64,000 nt of DNA from Acetilactobacillus jinshanensis_A. Its GTDB lineage: Bacteria > Bacillota > Bacilli > Lactobacillales > Lactobacillaceae. Made by a program: the position numbers and the translations under genes. The stretch covers positions 372,001 to 436,000 of the forward strand of contig CP171343.1 in assembly GCA_043289735.1 (NCBI GenBank). The letters are read 5' to 3'. How positions within the stretch are numbered: the first letter of the stretch is position 1; each line of letters opens with the position of its first letter. A model generated the notes under the pieces. That model searched no databases. It saw nothing but the letters and a program-made list of their open reading frames with translations, and was not told where the DNA came from. This document shows positions 20,350-29,214 of this stretch, one piece after another.

Positions 20350-21243
20350 TTGGACACCAATTCCATTTTAAGAAATATTTTAGGCCGGGTGGTTCCCGGT
20401 AAAGTTACCGATCAGAATGATAAAAATTATTATGTTCAGATTGACGGAATTACTTTTGAATTAAATAAAGCTGAAATTAAAAAGCCGATGCATAACGGTA
20501 GTCAATTTAAAGGCTTTACGTACGTTAACGTATCTCATAAATTACAGATTACTCGTCAGGTACCTAACGTTCAGGTCGATCATTATGATTTTGGTACCGT
20601 AGTTAGTAGTAAGTACGATTTAGGGGTCTTTGTTGATATTGGTTTACCCAATAAAGATATTGCGGTATCAAAAGATGAATTACCTTTAATTCATTCTTTG
20701 TGGCCGAAGCGCGGCGATAAATTAATGATTTCGTTAATTACCGATAAAAAGCACCGGATCTGGGGTCATTTAGCCGATGAGGATATTTATCGAACGATTG
20801 CCTTACCTGGTGATCAACAAATGATGAATAATAACGTCAAAGCCGTAGTCTTTCGGGTCATGAAAGCCGGGACTAAAGTAATGACCAATCATTTTCATCT
20901 AGGCTTTATTCATCCTACTCAACGGGATGTCGAGCCCCGATTAGGTGAACAGATTAAAGCCCGGGTCATCGGAATTCATCATGACGGGACGTTTAACTTT
21001 TCGATGCGTCCCCGAGCTTATGAAGCAATTGACGGTGATGCTTTAATGTTGCTGGCGATGCTTCAGCATGATCCCACCCATCACTTGAACTTTACCGATA
21101 AAAGTGATCCTGAAAAAATTAAAACCTTCTTTGGAATCAGTAAAGGCCGTTTTAAACGGGGCGTGGGTCACCTTCTTAAAAATGATTTGATTAAAGAAAC
21201 GGATCAAGGCTTAGACGTGACCAGTAAAGGTCATGCTACTTAA
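20350..21243 (+). CDS. cvfB: S1 RNA-binding domain protein CvfB
   Basis: CvfB/YitL proteins carry several S1 domains and a C-terminal winged helix; they bind RNA and affect virulence-factor expression in staphylococci. I choose TTG 20350 because AAAGGG lies 8-9 bases upstream; the in-frame TTG at 20329 has no such signal. This gives about 297 residues. S1-like segments occur around YGTVVSSKYDLGVFVDIGL (as DFGTVVSSKYDLGVFVD) and near EQIKARVIGIHHDGTFNFS. The C-terminal FGISKGRFKRGVGHLLK is the winged-helix motif. Its 3' end overlaps the ribT remnant by 11 bases. Confidence 0.88.
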   Translation: MDTNSILRNILGRVVPGKVTDQNDKNYYVQIDGITFELNKAEIKKPMHNGSQFKGFTYVNVSHKLQITRQVPNVQVDHYDFGTVVSSKYDLGVFVDIGLPNKDIAVSKDELPLIHSLWPKRGDKLMISLITDKKHRIWGHLADEDIYRTIALPGDQQMMNNNVKAVVFRVMKAGTKVMTNHFHLGFIHPTQRDVEPRLGEQIKARVIGIHHDGTFNFSMRPRAYEAIDGDALMLLAMLQHDPTHHLNFTDKSDPEKIKTFFGISKGRFKRGVGHLLKNDLIKETDQGLDVTSKGHAT

Positions 21244-21570
21244 ATTTCAAAATCGCTATAAAAAAATCGTGTTCGACATGCTGTCGCTGTTTCCCCACAT
21301 GAGCGAGATCAATAATTTAAGCAGACTTTTCACTGGTATCGGGACGACCGGAATCGTCTTTTGTACCTATGGAAATCCAATTCCCATAATTGGCAAGGTT
21401 TAATCGGTGCTGAACGTAAGCCTAAATTATTAGTTATCCGGCAATTAGTGTTAGTACCTGAAATAACTAACCGAAAATTTAATTATTTTCGAATGCTATG
21501 GGTGATTTAGAAACCACCAAGATATGCCGGGCCTGGGAAAGAAGTCATTAACGTGCAAAAAGATGAGCCT
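21233..21570 (+). pseudogene. RibT-like GNAT acetyltransferase remnant
   Basis: The gene starts at ATG 21233 inside the end of cvfB. The first frame gives KFQNRYKKIVFDMLSLFPHMSEINNL and then shifts at an A run. The second frame continues YRDDRNRLLYLWKSNSHNWQGLIG and VIRQLVLVP. A third frame ends with MGDLETTKICRAWE. This order matches the RibT-type N-acetyltransferase that precedes scpA in lactobacilli. At least two one-base frame changes are present. xerD, which usually lies between cvfB and ribT, is missing altogether. Confidence 0.7.
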
Positions 21571-22171
21571 AAAGTTCATCTAAATCAATTTAACGGTCCG
21601 TTAGAATTACTGCTAAAGCTTATCCAACGGGATAAAATGAATATTTATGATATTCAAATTTCGGCAATTACTGCTCAGTATCTAAAGTATCTTCATCATT
21701 TAAAGTCTTTAGATTTAAATGTAGTGGGTGATTTTTTGGTCATGGCGACTAAGCTAATGGCCATTAAATCCCGAATGCTATTGCCAAAACGTAAATCGTA
21801 CGATGATGAAGATGATCCACGCTAAGTCTGAGTTCATCAGTTAATCGTTTATAAGAAATATAAATATGCTGCTGGTCGATTGCAGAAATTAGAGTTGAAA
21901 CGTAAGCGTTCGTACACTCGTCCGGCGCTGGTGCCCAGCAAAAGTAATCATTTGATTAATCTGCATAATCAGCTGAGTTCGAACCTTTTAGGACACGTTT
22001 TTCATCACATAATTGAAAGACGGGTTAGACGACGGCCGATTAGAGAAAACGTCACCGAATGGCACTATTCGGTAAAGGCTATTTAAATTAAATGACGATC
22101 TGGAAGAGCTGATCACTAATTTTTTAGCAATCCTGGATTTAATTAAAGAGCATCGAATCGAATTAACTTGA
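21553..22171 (+). pseudogene. scpA: Segregation and condensation protein A, broken
   Basis: ScpA is the kleisin of the SMC-ScpAB condensin. From GTG 21553 the first 90 residues are intact (NQFNGPLELLLKLIQRDKMN to LMAIKSRMLLPKRKSYDDEDDPR). The frame then stops at 21825. The middle part reappears in another frame (KKYKYAAGRLQKLELKRKRSYTRP) to 22086. The C-terminal winged helix survives only as DDLEELITNFLAILDLIKEH before a TGA at 22169-22171. Sections of the linker and C-terminus are absent, so both frameshifts and deletions occurred. Confidence 0.87.
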
Positions 22172-22609
22172 GGGTTTATTATACATTGCTGGTGATACGG
22201 GATTAACGATTAAGCAATTAGTGTCTGTCACGAACGATTTATTAATAACGAAGACTGCCCGTTTAAATTATTAAACATTCACGGGCGGTATCAATTGTTA
22301 ACTAAACGGGGCTTAAATAACGATATTCAAAGGTATTTAAAGAATACCCACACGTCGATCCTGACGTCAGCTGCTTTAGAAACCTTAACGATTATTGCCT
22401 ATAATCAACCGGTGACCCGGATTGAAGTTGATAATGTTCGCGGCGTTAATAGTTCGGTTACGATTAAAAAGTTATTACGGCAGCGGCTGATTAAAAAGGC
22501 CGGCCGTAAAAAAGTTTTAGGGAATCCAATTATGTACAAAACGACGGATGCGTTTCTTAACCTTTTTGGCTTAAAGAATCTTAAACAGTTACCTAAAATT
22601 AAAAAATAA
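22172..22609 (+). pseudogene. scpB: Segregation and condensation protein B, N-terminally broken
   Basis: ScpB binds the ScpA kleisin through two winged-helix domains. The first helix motif (EGLLYIAGDTGLTIKQL) directly follows the scpA stop with no start codon, which suggests that the gene junction was deleted. The frame is lost after SVTNDLL and regained at about 22265 (LLNIHGRYQLLTKRG). From there the second winged helix is intact (SAALETLTIIAYNQPVTRIE, ending LKQLPKIKK). The open frame from TTG 22295 has 104 residues, against about 190 in intact ScpB. Confidence 0.87.
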
Positions 22610-22627
22610 AATCGAGGAAGATTTATT

Positions 22628-23404
22628 TTGGAAAGATTACAAAAAGTTATGGCTCATGACGGGGTCGCTTCTCGTCGGAAGTCTGAAAAAATTATTTTAG
22701 CCGGTCGAGTTAAAGTAAACGGTAATGTCGTAACTAAATTAGGAACTAAGGTGAAAAACCGGGACGAAATCGAAGTTGATAACGTTCCGATTACCAAGGA
22801 ACGTCAGGTTTATTATTTATTTTATAAGCCACGAAAGGTAATTTCGTCGGTTAAAGATGAAAAGCACCGAACGACGGTGGTGGATTTCTTTCCCGACGTT
22901 ACCCAGCGAATCTATCCGGTAGGCCGTTTGGATTACGATACTGCCGGCTTGATTATTTTAACCAACGATGGTGAACTAGATAATTGCTTGACCCATCCAA
23001 AGTATGAAGTCCCCAAGACCTACGTTGCTAAAGTCAACGGAATTCCCGATAATTCTGATCTAGAACACTTGCGCTGGGGTACTAAAGTCAGTGGCCGAAA
23101 AGTGGTTCCCGATCACGTTCGGGTCTTAGAAACGGCACCCAAGACCAAAAACGCCGTAATCCAGGTCACGGTCCATGAAGGCCGTAATCATGAAGTTAAA
23201 AAGCTGTTTGAATATATCGGTCATCCCGTTAAAAAACTGACCCGAATTCAATATAGTTTCTTAACCGTCGGTCGATTAAAGCCTGGTCAATATCGTTTCT
23301 TGAGAAAATCCGAGGTTAATAAACTCAAGACGTTAGCTGGAATATGGATCCGCAATCGTTACTTTTATTTTTTTCGTTACGTCAGCCACGCCGGATTAAA
23401 GTGA
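22628..23404 (+). CDS. rluB: 23S rRNA pseudouridine synthase B family
   Basis: RluB-type enzyme isomerises a uridine in 23S rRNA helix 89. It begins at TTG 22628 with CGAGGAAG upstream. The S4 domain (LQKVMAHDGVASRRKSEKII) is followed by the catalytic motif GRLDYDTAGLIILTNDGE near residue 100. The body looks intact through PGQYRFLRKSEVNKLK at about residue 237. The last 20 residues (AGIWIRNRYFYFF onward) are read through the start of the next gene in another frame, so the natural stop seems lost. The active protein is probably still made with this short extra tail. Confidence 0.9.
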   Translation: MERLQKVMAHDGVASRRKSEKIILAGRVKVNGNVVTKLGTKVKNRDEIEVDNVPITKERQVYYLFYKPRKVISSVKDEKHRTTVVDFFPDVTQRIYPVGRLDYDTAGLIILTNDGELDNCLTHPKYEVPKTYVAKVNGIPDNSDLEHLRWGTKVSGRKVVPDHVRVLETAPKTKNAVIQVTVHEGRNHEVKKLFEYIGHPVKKLTRIQYSFLTVGRLKPGQYRFLRKSEVNKLKTLAGIWIRNRYFYFFRYVSHAGLK

Positions 23405-24030
23405 TTGAAAATGTTTTGTCCGGACGCAAGACGGTGTCTAACCTTTATTGGGGGATGCGCTACGGTATTATTGATTATCTCGGCGCTTTGAAATCAATTA
23501 ATAAAGGGTACCAGAAGTAATTCAATTACGAAAAAATTGGTACATACCCAAATTTTTAAAATATAATCTCTACTATGATTTAAAGCGTTTTAAAGCTCGA
23601 TTTTTACTAGCTGTGCAAGTTGCTTCGGAATATAGTTATCGGAATCGAAATTACTATCCACTTCAGATTGATTATCGTGATGCTGAAGTGGTAAAACGCT
23701 GGTTTCACTATTATCCGACTTTAGGTTGGCAAGCGGTTAATTTACTGGTGGGCCATAATGATCCTGGACAAACTTTGGCTCAGCAAAGTCGACAGCTTCA
23801 TCAACCGATAACCGAATTGCTTTTTCGGCAATTGGATATTATGTGGGATTTCACCAATCAGTGATAATGCCTTTAGGACTTTTCGGTTAGCTATGAAATT
23901 TTTAAATCATTTATATCACGGAAATCCTGATAAGTGGGATTATTCTAAGTGCCAGAATATTAATGGGCAACGTTTAGATTTCTTTTATTTTCGGCTCTTT
24001 CAAATCTTGAGGAGTAAGCAACATGAATGA
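23344..24030 (+). pseudogene. YpbB-like helix-turn-helix protein remnant
   Basis: Lies between rluB and recQ, where Firmicutes carry ypbB, a gene of unclear role paired with recQ. A 58-codon frame opens at ATG 23344 (MDPQSLLLFFSLRQPRRIKV, VSNLYWGMRY). A second frame covers about 23517-23864 (LKRFKARFLLAVQVASEY, YYPLQIDYRDAEVVKRW). A third carries RTFRLAMKFLNHLYHG and ends near the recQ start. At least two frame changes break the protein, and the C-terminal HTH expected of YpbB is not recognisable. Confidence 0.65.
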
Positions 24031-25370
24031 TAAGCAACATCAACAATTGATAACGATTTTAGGACAAGAAAAGGTTCTTGAGGCTTTGATGCAACATCAA
24101 AACGTGATGGCTGTTTTGCCAACGGGCTCCGGTAAAAGTTTGATTTATCAATTGTACGGATATTTAGAATCTAAATTAATCGTGGTGGTGTCGCCGTTAT
24201 TGTCACTAATGCAGGATCAGGTTAGCCGGATGCAGTATCTGGGTATTAAAAGGGCCGTGGCTTTAAATTCTTTATTAAATTTAAAGCAAAGAACTTTTGT
24301 GATGCATCATTTAACTTCTTATCGATATTTGTACGTTTCGCCCGAGATGCTGGCTAATAATGTTCTAATCCGTCAATTACAGCGATTCCCAATTGGATTG
24401 TTTGTTATTGATGAAGCCCATTGCATTTCGCAGTGGGGCCCTGATTTTCGTCCTGAATATTTAAATCTGCAACGAGTTTTAATTCAATTAAAACATCCGT
24501 TAACGTTGATGCTAACTGCGACCGCTACGGATCGATTCAAAAAGATATTTTGAATAAACTGGGCTTAAGCCATGAAACGTTAAGCGAATTGATTATTCTG
24601 TTGATCGACCCAATATTTTTTTAGCGGTTCAACACGTTGTTAATCAAAGGGAGAAAAATAAGGCCTTAGTTCGGTTGATTAATCATATTAAACTACCGGG
24701 AGTAGTTTATTTATCCAGTAAGAAACAGGCTAACCAATTAGCCAACGATCTGCAAAAAAATTGTAAATTAAGGGTTGAAGCTTATCATTCCGGATTAGAT
24801 CAAGAATCACGCTACCGAATCCAACATCAATTTATGAATAATCAGATAGACGTAATCTGTGCAACCAGTGCCTTTGGGATGGGAATTGATAAAGATGATA
24901 TCCGGTTTGTGATTCATTATCATCTGCCGCCTGATTTGGGTGCTTATACCCAGGAGATCGGTCGTGCAGGAAGAGATGGTAAGCAAAGTTTGGCGATGAT
25001 TCTTTATCAGGATCATGATGAAGAGCTTCCGTATACACTAGCCGTCGACAGATTCCCGATCGTTCGTTAATTGAAGCCTTTTATCGAAATCCGTACAAAT
25101 TGGCGTGTTGAGCTATTATTTGCGTCATCATTTTTCAAAAGTTCGCAGCTTAAGATCATGATGGGCTACGTTAACTGTAAAGGCTGTCGCCGTCAGTATT
25201 TACTTGAGCATTTTGACCAGAAATTTAATAAACATGGCCCAAAATGCTGTGATTTTAAAAACCCGTTTAATTTAAAACGACTGGGATTATTTGTCGATCA
25301 TCATAACCAAGGATCATTAATTAATTTTGATTGGCATTCAACACTTGATCGATTATTTAATGTGAAATAG
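24023..25370 (+). pseudogene. recQ: RecQ-family DNA helicase, broken
   Basis: ATP-dependent 3'-5' helicase used in recombination and repair. From ATG 24023 (ribosome binding site AGGAG) come Walker A LPTGSGKSLIYQ, the DEAH-type VIDEAHCISQWG and motif III LTATATDR. The frame is lost at 24553 and resumes at 24675 (PGVVYLSSKKQANQLAN, ATSAFGMGIDKDDIRFVIHY, QEIGRAGRDG). It shifts again near 25070. The zinc-binding domain is readable as YVNCKGCRRQYLLEHF to GPKCCDF. The gene lacks RQC/HRDC domains, and the N-terminus before Walker A is short. At least two lesions are present. Confidence 0.87.
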
Positions 25371-25418
25371 TAGTTATGGATGTTATAATTATTGCTAGAA
25401 TTCAGGAGGGTATTATTG

Positions 25419-25619
25419 ATGAAACGAAATCAAAAACAACCTTGGAACGAAACCTTTAGTGACGTTCGAGATTCATCAGGACATTTATCACGAACTAAGT
25501 TACATCGTCAAAATCATAATAATAATGTAATCACGGTAATTTTAGTGGTTATTATCGGCTTAATTGCGGTATTTGCTTTGATTTATGGCTTGGCGAGTAA
25601 CACTTTTGGGCATGACTAA
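25419..25619 (+). CDS. Short membrane-anchored protein (SAG1386/EF1546-like, no LysM)
   Basis: A 66-residue protein starting at ATG 25419, after AGGAGGG; the upstream TTG at 25392 lacks such a site. The N-terminal 35 residues are polar (KQPWNETFSDVRDSSGHLSR). One transmembrane helix follows (VITVILVVIIGLIAVFALIYG) and a short outside tail. Lactobacilli usually encode a surface protein between recQ and cmk with the same layout plus a C-terminal LysM domain. Here the protein ends right after the helix, so any cell-wall-binding part is missing. Confidence 0.6.
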   Translation: MKRNQKQPWNETFSDVRDSSGHLSRTKLHRQNHNNNVITVILVVIIGLIAVFALIYGLASNTFGHD

Positions 25620-25627
25620 AAAGCATC

Positions 25628-26320
25628 ATGAAAATAATAAAAATGCGTAAAAATGGATTACAGGTCGCCGTTGACGGCCCAGCGTCAGCTGGTAAAAGTA
25701 CCGTTGCTAAATTAATTGCAAAGCGGTTTTCGTATATTTATTGTGATACCGGCGCCATGTACCGTTCGGTTACGTTAAAAGCAATGCGTAATCACATTAA
25801 ATTAACTGATGAAAAACGCATCATGCATATGATGAAAAATACCAAAATAAGTTTTGCCCCTGGTAATCCTCAGCAAAAAGTCTTTATTGATGGTAATGAA
25901 GTGACAAACCAGATTAGAAGTGAAGCTGTTACTAATTCAGTTTCAACGGTTGCCGCTTTATTAGACGTTCGTAAAGATCTTAGGGACCGTCAGAGACAAA
26001 TTGCTAAAAACGGCGGTATCGTAATGGACGGCCGTGATATTGGGACCACTGTTCTTCCAAAAGCCGAAGTAAAGATCTTTTTGGTGGCTAGTGTTCAGGA
26101 ACGTGCTAAGCGTCGTTTAAAGGATAATGCTCAGAAGGGAATTCATACTCCGCTGAAAAAATTAGCTCACGAAATTGAAGTTCGTGATTATAAAGATTCT
26201 CATCGTAAAATTTCACCGTTAGTCCAAGCTAAAGATGCGATTCGAATTGATACGACCCATTTGACGATTAAGCAAGTGGTTAATAAGATTGCTAAAATTA
26301 TGGATAATAAATTAAAATAA
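25628..26320 (+). CDS. cmk: Cytidylate kinase
   Basis: Phosphorylates CMP and dCMP to diphosphates for nucleic-acid and phospholipid precursors. It has 230 residues, normal length. P-loop DGPASAGKSTVAKL is near residue 15, the CMP-binding segment YCDTGAMYRSV follows, and MDGRDIGT lies around residue 133. The ATG at 25628 has no obvious ribosome binding site; an internal ATG at 25643 is an alternative start. It sits between the small membrane protein and rpsA, as in other Firmicutes. Confidence 0.95.
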   Translation: MKIIKMRKNGLQVAVDGPASAGKSTVAKLIAKRFSYIYCDTGAMYRSVTLKAMRNHIKLTDEKRIMHMMKNTKISFAPGNPQQKVFIDGNEVTNQIRSEAVTNSVSTVAALLDVRKDLRDRQRQIAKNGGIVMDGRDIGTTVLPKAEVKIFLVASVQERAKRRLKDNAQKGIHTPLKKLAHEIEVRDYKDSHRKISPLVQAKDAIRIDTTHLTIKQVVNKIAKIMDNKLK

Positions 26321-26391
26321 TTAAAAACTAGCATTTATTGATTTTTTAGTCTAAAATAATAATTAGTGTTGTCGCAAGGAGGAAGTATTGG

Positions 26392-27663
26392 ATGAGTGAA
26401 GAAAATACTGATGGAAACAAAAACGAAAAATTAATGAAAGCTCTTGACAGCATTAAGACCGTTCATGTCGGCGATGTTGTTGATGGTGACATTTTAGCTA
26501 TTGATGCCAGTGGCCAAGTCGTTGTTGGCATTAAAGATTCCGGTGTTGAAGGTGTTATTCCGCGCCGTGAATTATCTACGGAACCGATCAAAGATGTTCA
26601 CAGTAAATTTCATAAAGGCGACACCGTTAAGGTAGTCGTCTTAGAACACATTGGCGATGATAACGAAGGCGGCAGTTTCTTACTGTCCATTCGTCGTCTT
26701 AAGGCCCGTAAAGTTTGGGCTAAGATTCAGGACAAGGCTAAGAGCAAAGAAACCATTAAAGTACCGGTTAAGCGTGCCGTTCGTGGTGGCTTAGTTGTTG
26801 ATGCCGGCGTTCGTGGCTTTATTCCTGCTTCAATGATTACTGATCATTTTGTTCGTGATTTAAAGCAGTTTGAAGGTCAGACCTTAGAATGTAAGATTAT
26901 TGAAGTGGTTCCAATGAAGAATCGTTTGATTTTATCTCACCGTGCCATCGTTGAAGACAAGCGTAAGGTTGCTAGAGATAAAATTATGTCAACCTTAAAA
27001 GCCGGTGACACCGTTAAAGGTAAGGTCGTTCGTTTAGTTAGCTTCGGTGCCTTTGTTGATTTAGGCGGCATTGATGGCTTAGTTCATATCTCTCAGATTG
27101 CTTACCAGCATGTTGACAAGCCTTCTGATGTATTAAAGGTTGGCCAAGAAGTCAAGGTTAAAGTCTTAAACGTTGACCCTGACCGTAACCGAATTGCTTT
27201 ATCCATTAAGCAGACGTTACCATCTCCTTGGGAAAAGGTTAAAGAAAAAGCTCCTAAGGGCAGTATCGTTAAAGGTATCGTTCGACGCTTAGTTGATTTT
27301 GGTGCTTTCGTTGAAGTTTACCCAGGTGTTGAAGGATTACTTCATATTTCCCAGATTTCTCACAAACATGTCAATACTCCTAGCGATGTATTAAAAGTTG
27401 GTCAAGAAATTAAGGTTAAAGTCTTAGATGTTCAACCTGAAAATCATCGTCTATCATTATCAATGCGAGCATTAGAACCTGCACCTGCTCACCGTAATGG
27501 TAATAATAACGGTGGTGGATATCGTCGTAGTAACCGTAACGCAGTTAATGACAACTCCACTCGTAACGCACCTAGCGAAGACCAAGGATTCTCCGTTGGT
27601 GACGAAGGTGAAGCTGGTAAAGCCTTAAAAGAAGCTGCTGCTAAGTTACGTAATAATAAGTAA
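26392..27663 (+). CDS. rpsA: 30S ribosomal protein S1 homologue
   Basis: S1-domain protein that binds mRNA at the ribosome. It has 423 residues with four S1 repeats (about 22-90, 108-175, 193-265 and 280-350), for example DTVKGKVVRLVSFGAFVDLG and VKGIVRRLVDFGAFVEVYPG. This four-domain form is typical of Gram-positive RpsA/YpfD. The C-terminus is Asn/Gly-rich and flexible. A strong AAGGAGGAAG site precedes the ATG. A terminator follows. Confidence 0.94.
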   Translation: MSEENTDGNKNEKLMKALDSIKTVHVGDVVDGDILAIDASGQVVVGIKDSGVEGVIPRRELSTEPIKDVHSKFHKGDTVKVVVLEHIGDDNEGGSFLLSIRRLKARKVWAKIQDKAKSKETIKVPVKRAVRGGLVVDAGVRGFIPASMITDHFVRDLKQFEGQTLECKIIEVVPMKNRLILSHRAIVEDKRKVARDKIMSTLKAGDTVKGKVVRLVSFGAFVDLGGIDGLVHISQIAYQHVDKPSDVLKVGQEVKVKVLNVDPDRNRIALSIKQTLPSPWEKVKEKAPKGSIVKGIVRRLVDFGAFVEVYPGVEGLLHISQISHKHVNTPSDVLKVGQEIKVKVLDVQPENHRLSLSMRALEPAPAHRNGNNNGGGYRRSNRNAVNDNSTRNAPSEDQGFSVGDEGEAGKALKEAAAKLRNNK

Positions 27664-27696
27664 TAATTAAAAGAAATTATTTTAATTAATTTTTCA

Positions 27697-27741
27697 TTAT
27701 CCTTCAATTGTTTACAATACAGTTGAGGGATAATTTTTTAT
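27697..27741 (+). terminator. rpsA terminator
   Basis: A long imperfect stem pairs TTATCCTTCAA (from 27697) with TTGAGGGATAA, including G-T pairs, followed by a run of T up to 27740. It lies between rpsA and der. Confidence 0.7.
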
Positions 27742-27777
27742 CTAATGTTTTTAAAACGAAAGTGAGGTAGGTAATAT

Positions 27778-29085
27778 ATGAGCCAACCCACAGTCGCAAT
27801 CGTCGGCCGTCCTAACGTCGGTAAATCAACCATTTTTAATCGTTTGGTCGGTCACCGAGTCTCGATCGTAAACGATGAACCAGGAGTTACCCGAGATCGA
27901 ATTTATGCCCATGCCGATTGGTTGGGTACCAAGTTTAACGTGATCGATACCGGTGGCATCACCATGGGCAATGCACCGTTCGTTAAGCAGATTACCGCTC
28001 AAGCTGAAATCGCGATGGACGAAGCTGATGTAATCATTTTTATGGTCGACGGTCGACAGGACATCACTAGCGGTGATGATCGAATTGCTAAGATTTTGTA
28101 CCATACTAATAAGCCCGTTGTTTTAGCCGTTAATAAAATGGATAATTCTAAATATCGAGCTAATATTTATGATTATTATGCGTTCGGCTTTGGAAAGCCG
28201 TTTCCGATTTCTGGATCTCACGGTTTAGGATTAGGTGATCTATTGGATCAAGTTCTCCGTAAATTCCCGACCGGAATGTCAAATCAGGACGATAACAGTA
28301 TTCACTTTAGTTTAATCGGTCGTCCTAACGTGGGTAAATCTTCGTTAGTTAACGCAATTCTAGGTCAAAACCGAGTTATCGTTTCTAAGCGGCCGGGCAC
28401 CACCCGTGATGCAATTAACACCATGTTTAAACGTAAACATGATACCTTTACCATTGCTGATACCGCAGGCTTACGTAAACGTGGTAAAATTTACGAAAGT
28501 ACCGAAAAATACAGTGATTTACGTGCTATGAAAGCCATTGATAATAGTGATGTTGTGGTCGTGGTGCTGAATGCTGACGAAGGAATTCGTGAAGAGGATA
28601 AAAAAATTGCCGGATATGCTCATAATGCCGGTAAAGGCGTTATTATCGCAGTTAATAAATGGGATGATGTTAAAAAGACGACTTCTAGTCAGCATGATTT
28701 TAGGATTGATTTCTATAATGAATTTAAATATTTAAGTTACGCACCGGTGATCTTTGTATCCGCTAAGACACGTTTACATTTAGGCCAGTTGCTTAACTTA
28801 ATCAAACGAGTTTATCATAATCATAACGTTCGAATTAAATCATCGGTTTTAAATAACGTGATTACGGATTCGATTTCATTAACGCCGACACCGTCGATTA
28901 AAGGCCAGAAATTACGGGTCTACTACGCGACCCAGGTTGCGGTGGGTCCGCCGACTTTCGTGTTCTTCGTTAATAATCCTCATTTAATGCACTTTTCCTA
29001 TGCCCGTTATTTAGAAAATCAAATTCGTGAACATTTTGATTTTATGGGGACGCCCATTCGATTTATCAGTCGCCGCCGAAGTTAA
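27778..29085 (+). CDS. der: Ribosome biogenesis GTPase Der (EngA)
   Basis: Double-GTPase-domain protein needed for 50S subunit assembly. It has 435 residues. The two P-loops are GRPNVGKSTIFN (residue about 8) and GRPNVGKSSLVN (about 180), each with DTGG/DTAG and NKMD/NKWD motifs, followed by a C-terminal KH-like domain. Start ATG is preceded by GTGAGGT. The gene is intact. The HU gene that usually follows der in lactobacilli is not seen in the next interval. Confidence 0.96.
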   Translation: MSQPTVAIVGRPNVGKSTIFNRLVGHRVSIVNDEPGVTRDRIYAHADWLGTKFNVIDTGGITMGNAPFVKQITAQAEIAMDEADVIIFMVDGRQDITSGDDRIAKILYHTNKPVVLAVNKMDNSKYRANIYDYYAFGFGKPFPISGSHGLGLGDLLDQVLRKFPTGMSNQDDNSIHFSLIGRPNVGKSSLVNAILGQNRVIVSKRPGTTRDAINTMFKRKHDTFTIADTAGLRKRGKIYESTEKYSDLRAMKAIDNSDVVVVVLNADEGIREEDKKIAGYAHNAGKGVIIAVNKWDDVKKTTSSQHDFRIDFYNEFKYLSYAPVIFVSAKTRLHLGQLLNLIKRVYHNHNVRIKSSVLNNVITDSISLTPTPSIKGQKLRVYYATQVAVGPPTFVFFVNNPHLMHFSYARYLENQIREHFDFMGTPIRFISRRRS

Positions 29086-29156
29086 AATTAAATAATTGAT
29101 TTAATGGGAACCGTGTGATAAATTTAAAATGGTTCTAAGCCGTGTTGGCCGTTTGT

Positions 29157-29193
29157 AAAAGATCAGTGCGGCATATTTGTCGGCTGGTCTTTT
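29157..29193 (+). terminator. Terminator after der
   Basis: AAGATCAG pairs with CTGGTCTT (one G-T pair), with an inner partly paired loop, followed by a run of six T. It lies in the 129-base interval between der and the TPR gene; nothing else is recognised there. Confidence 0.7.
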
Positions 29194-29214
29194 TTATCGA
29201 TTAAGGAGCTTAAG

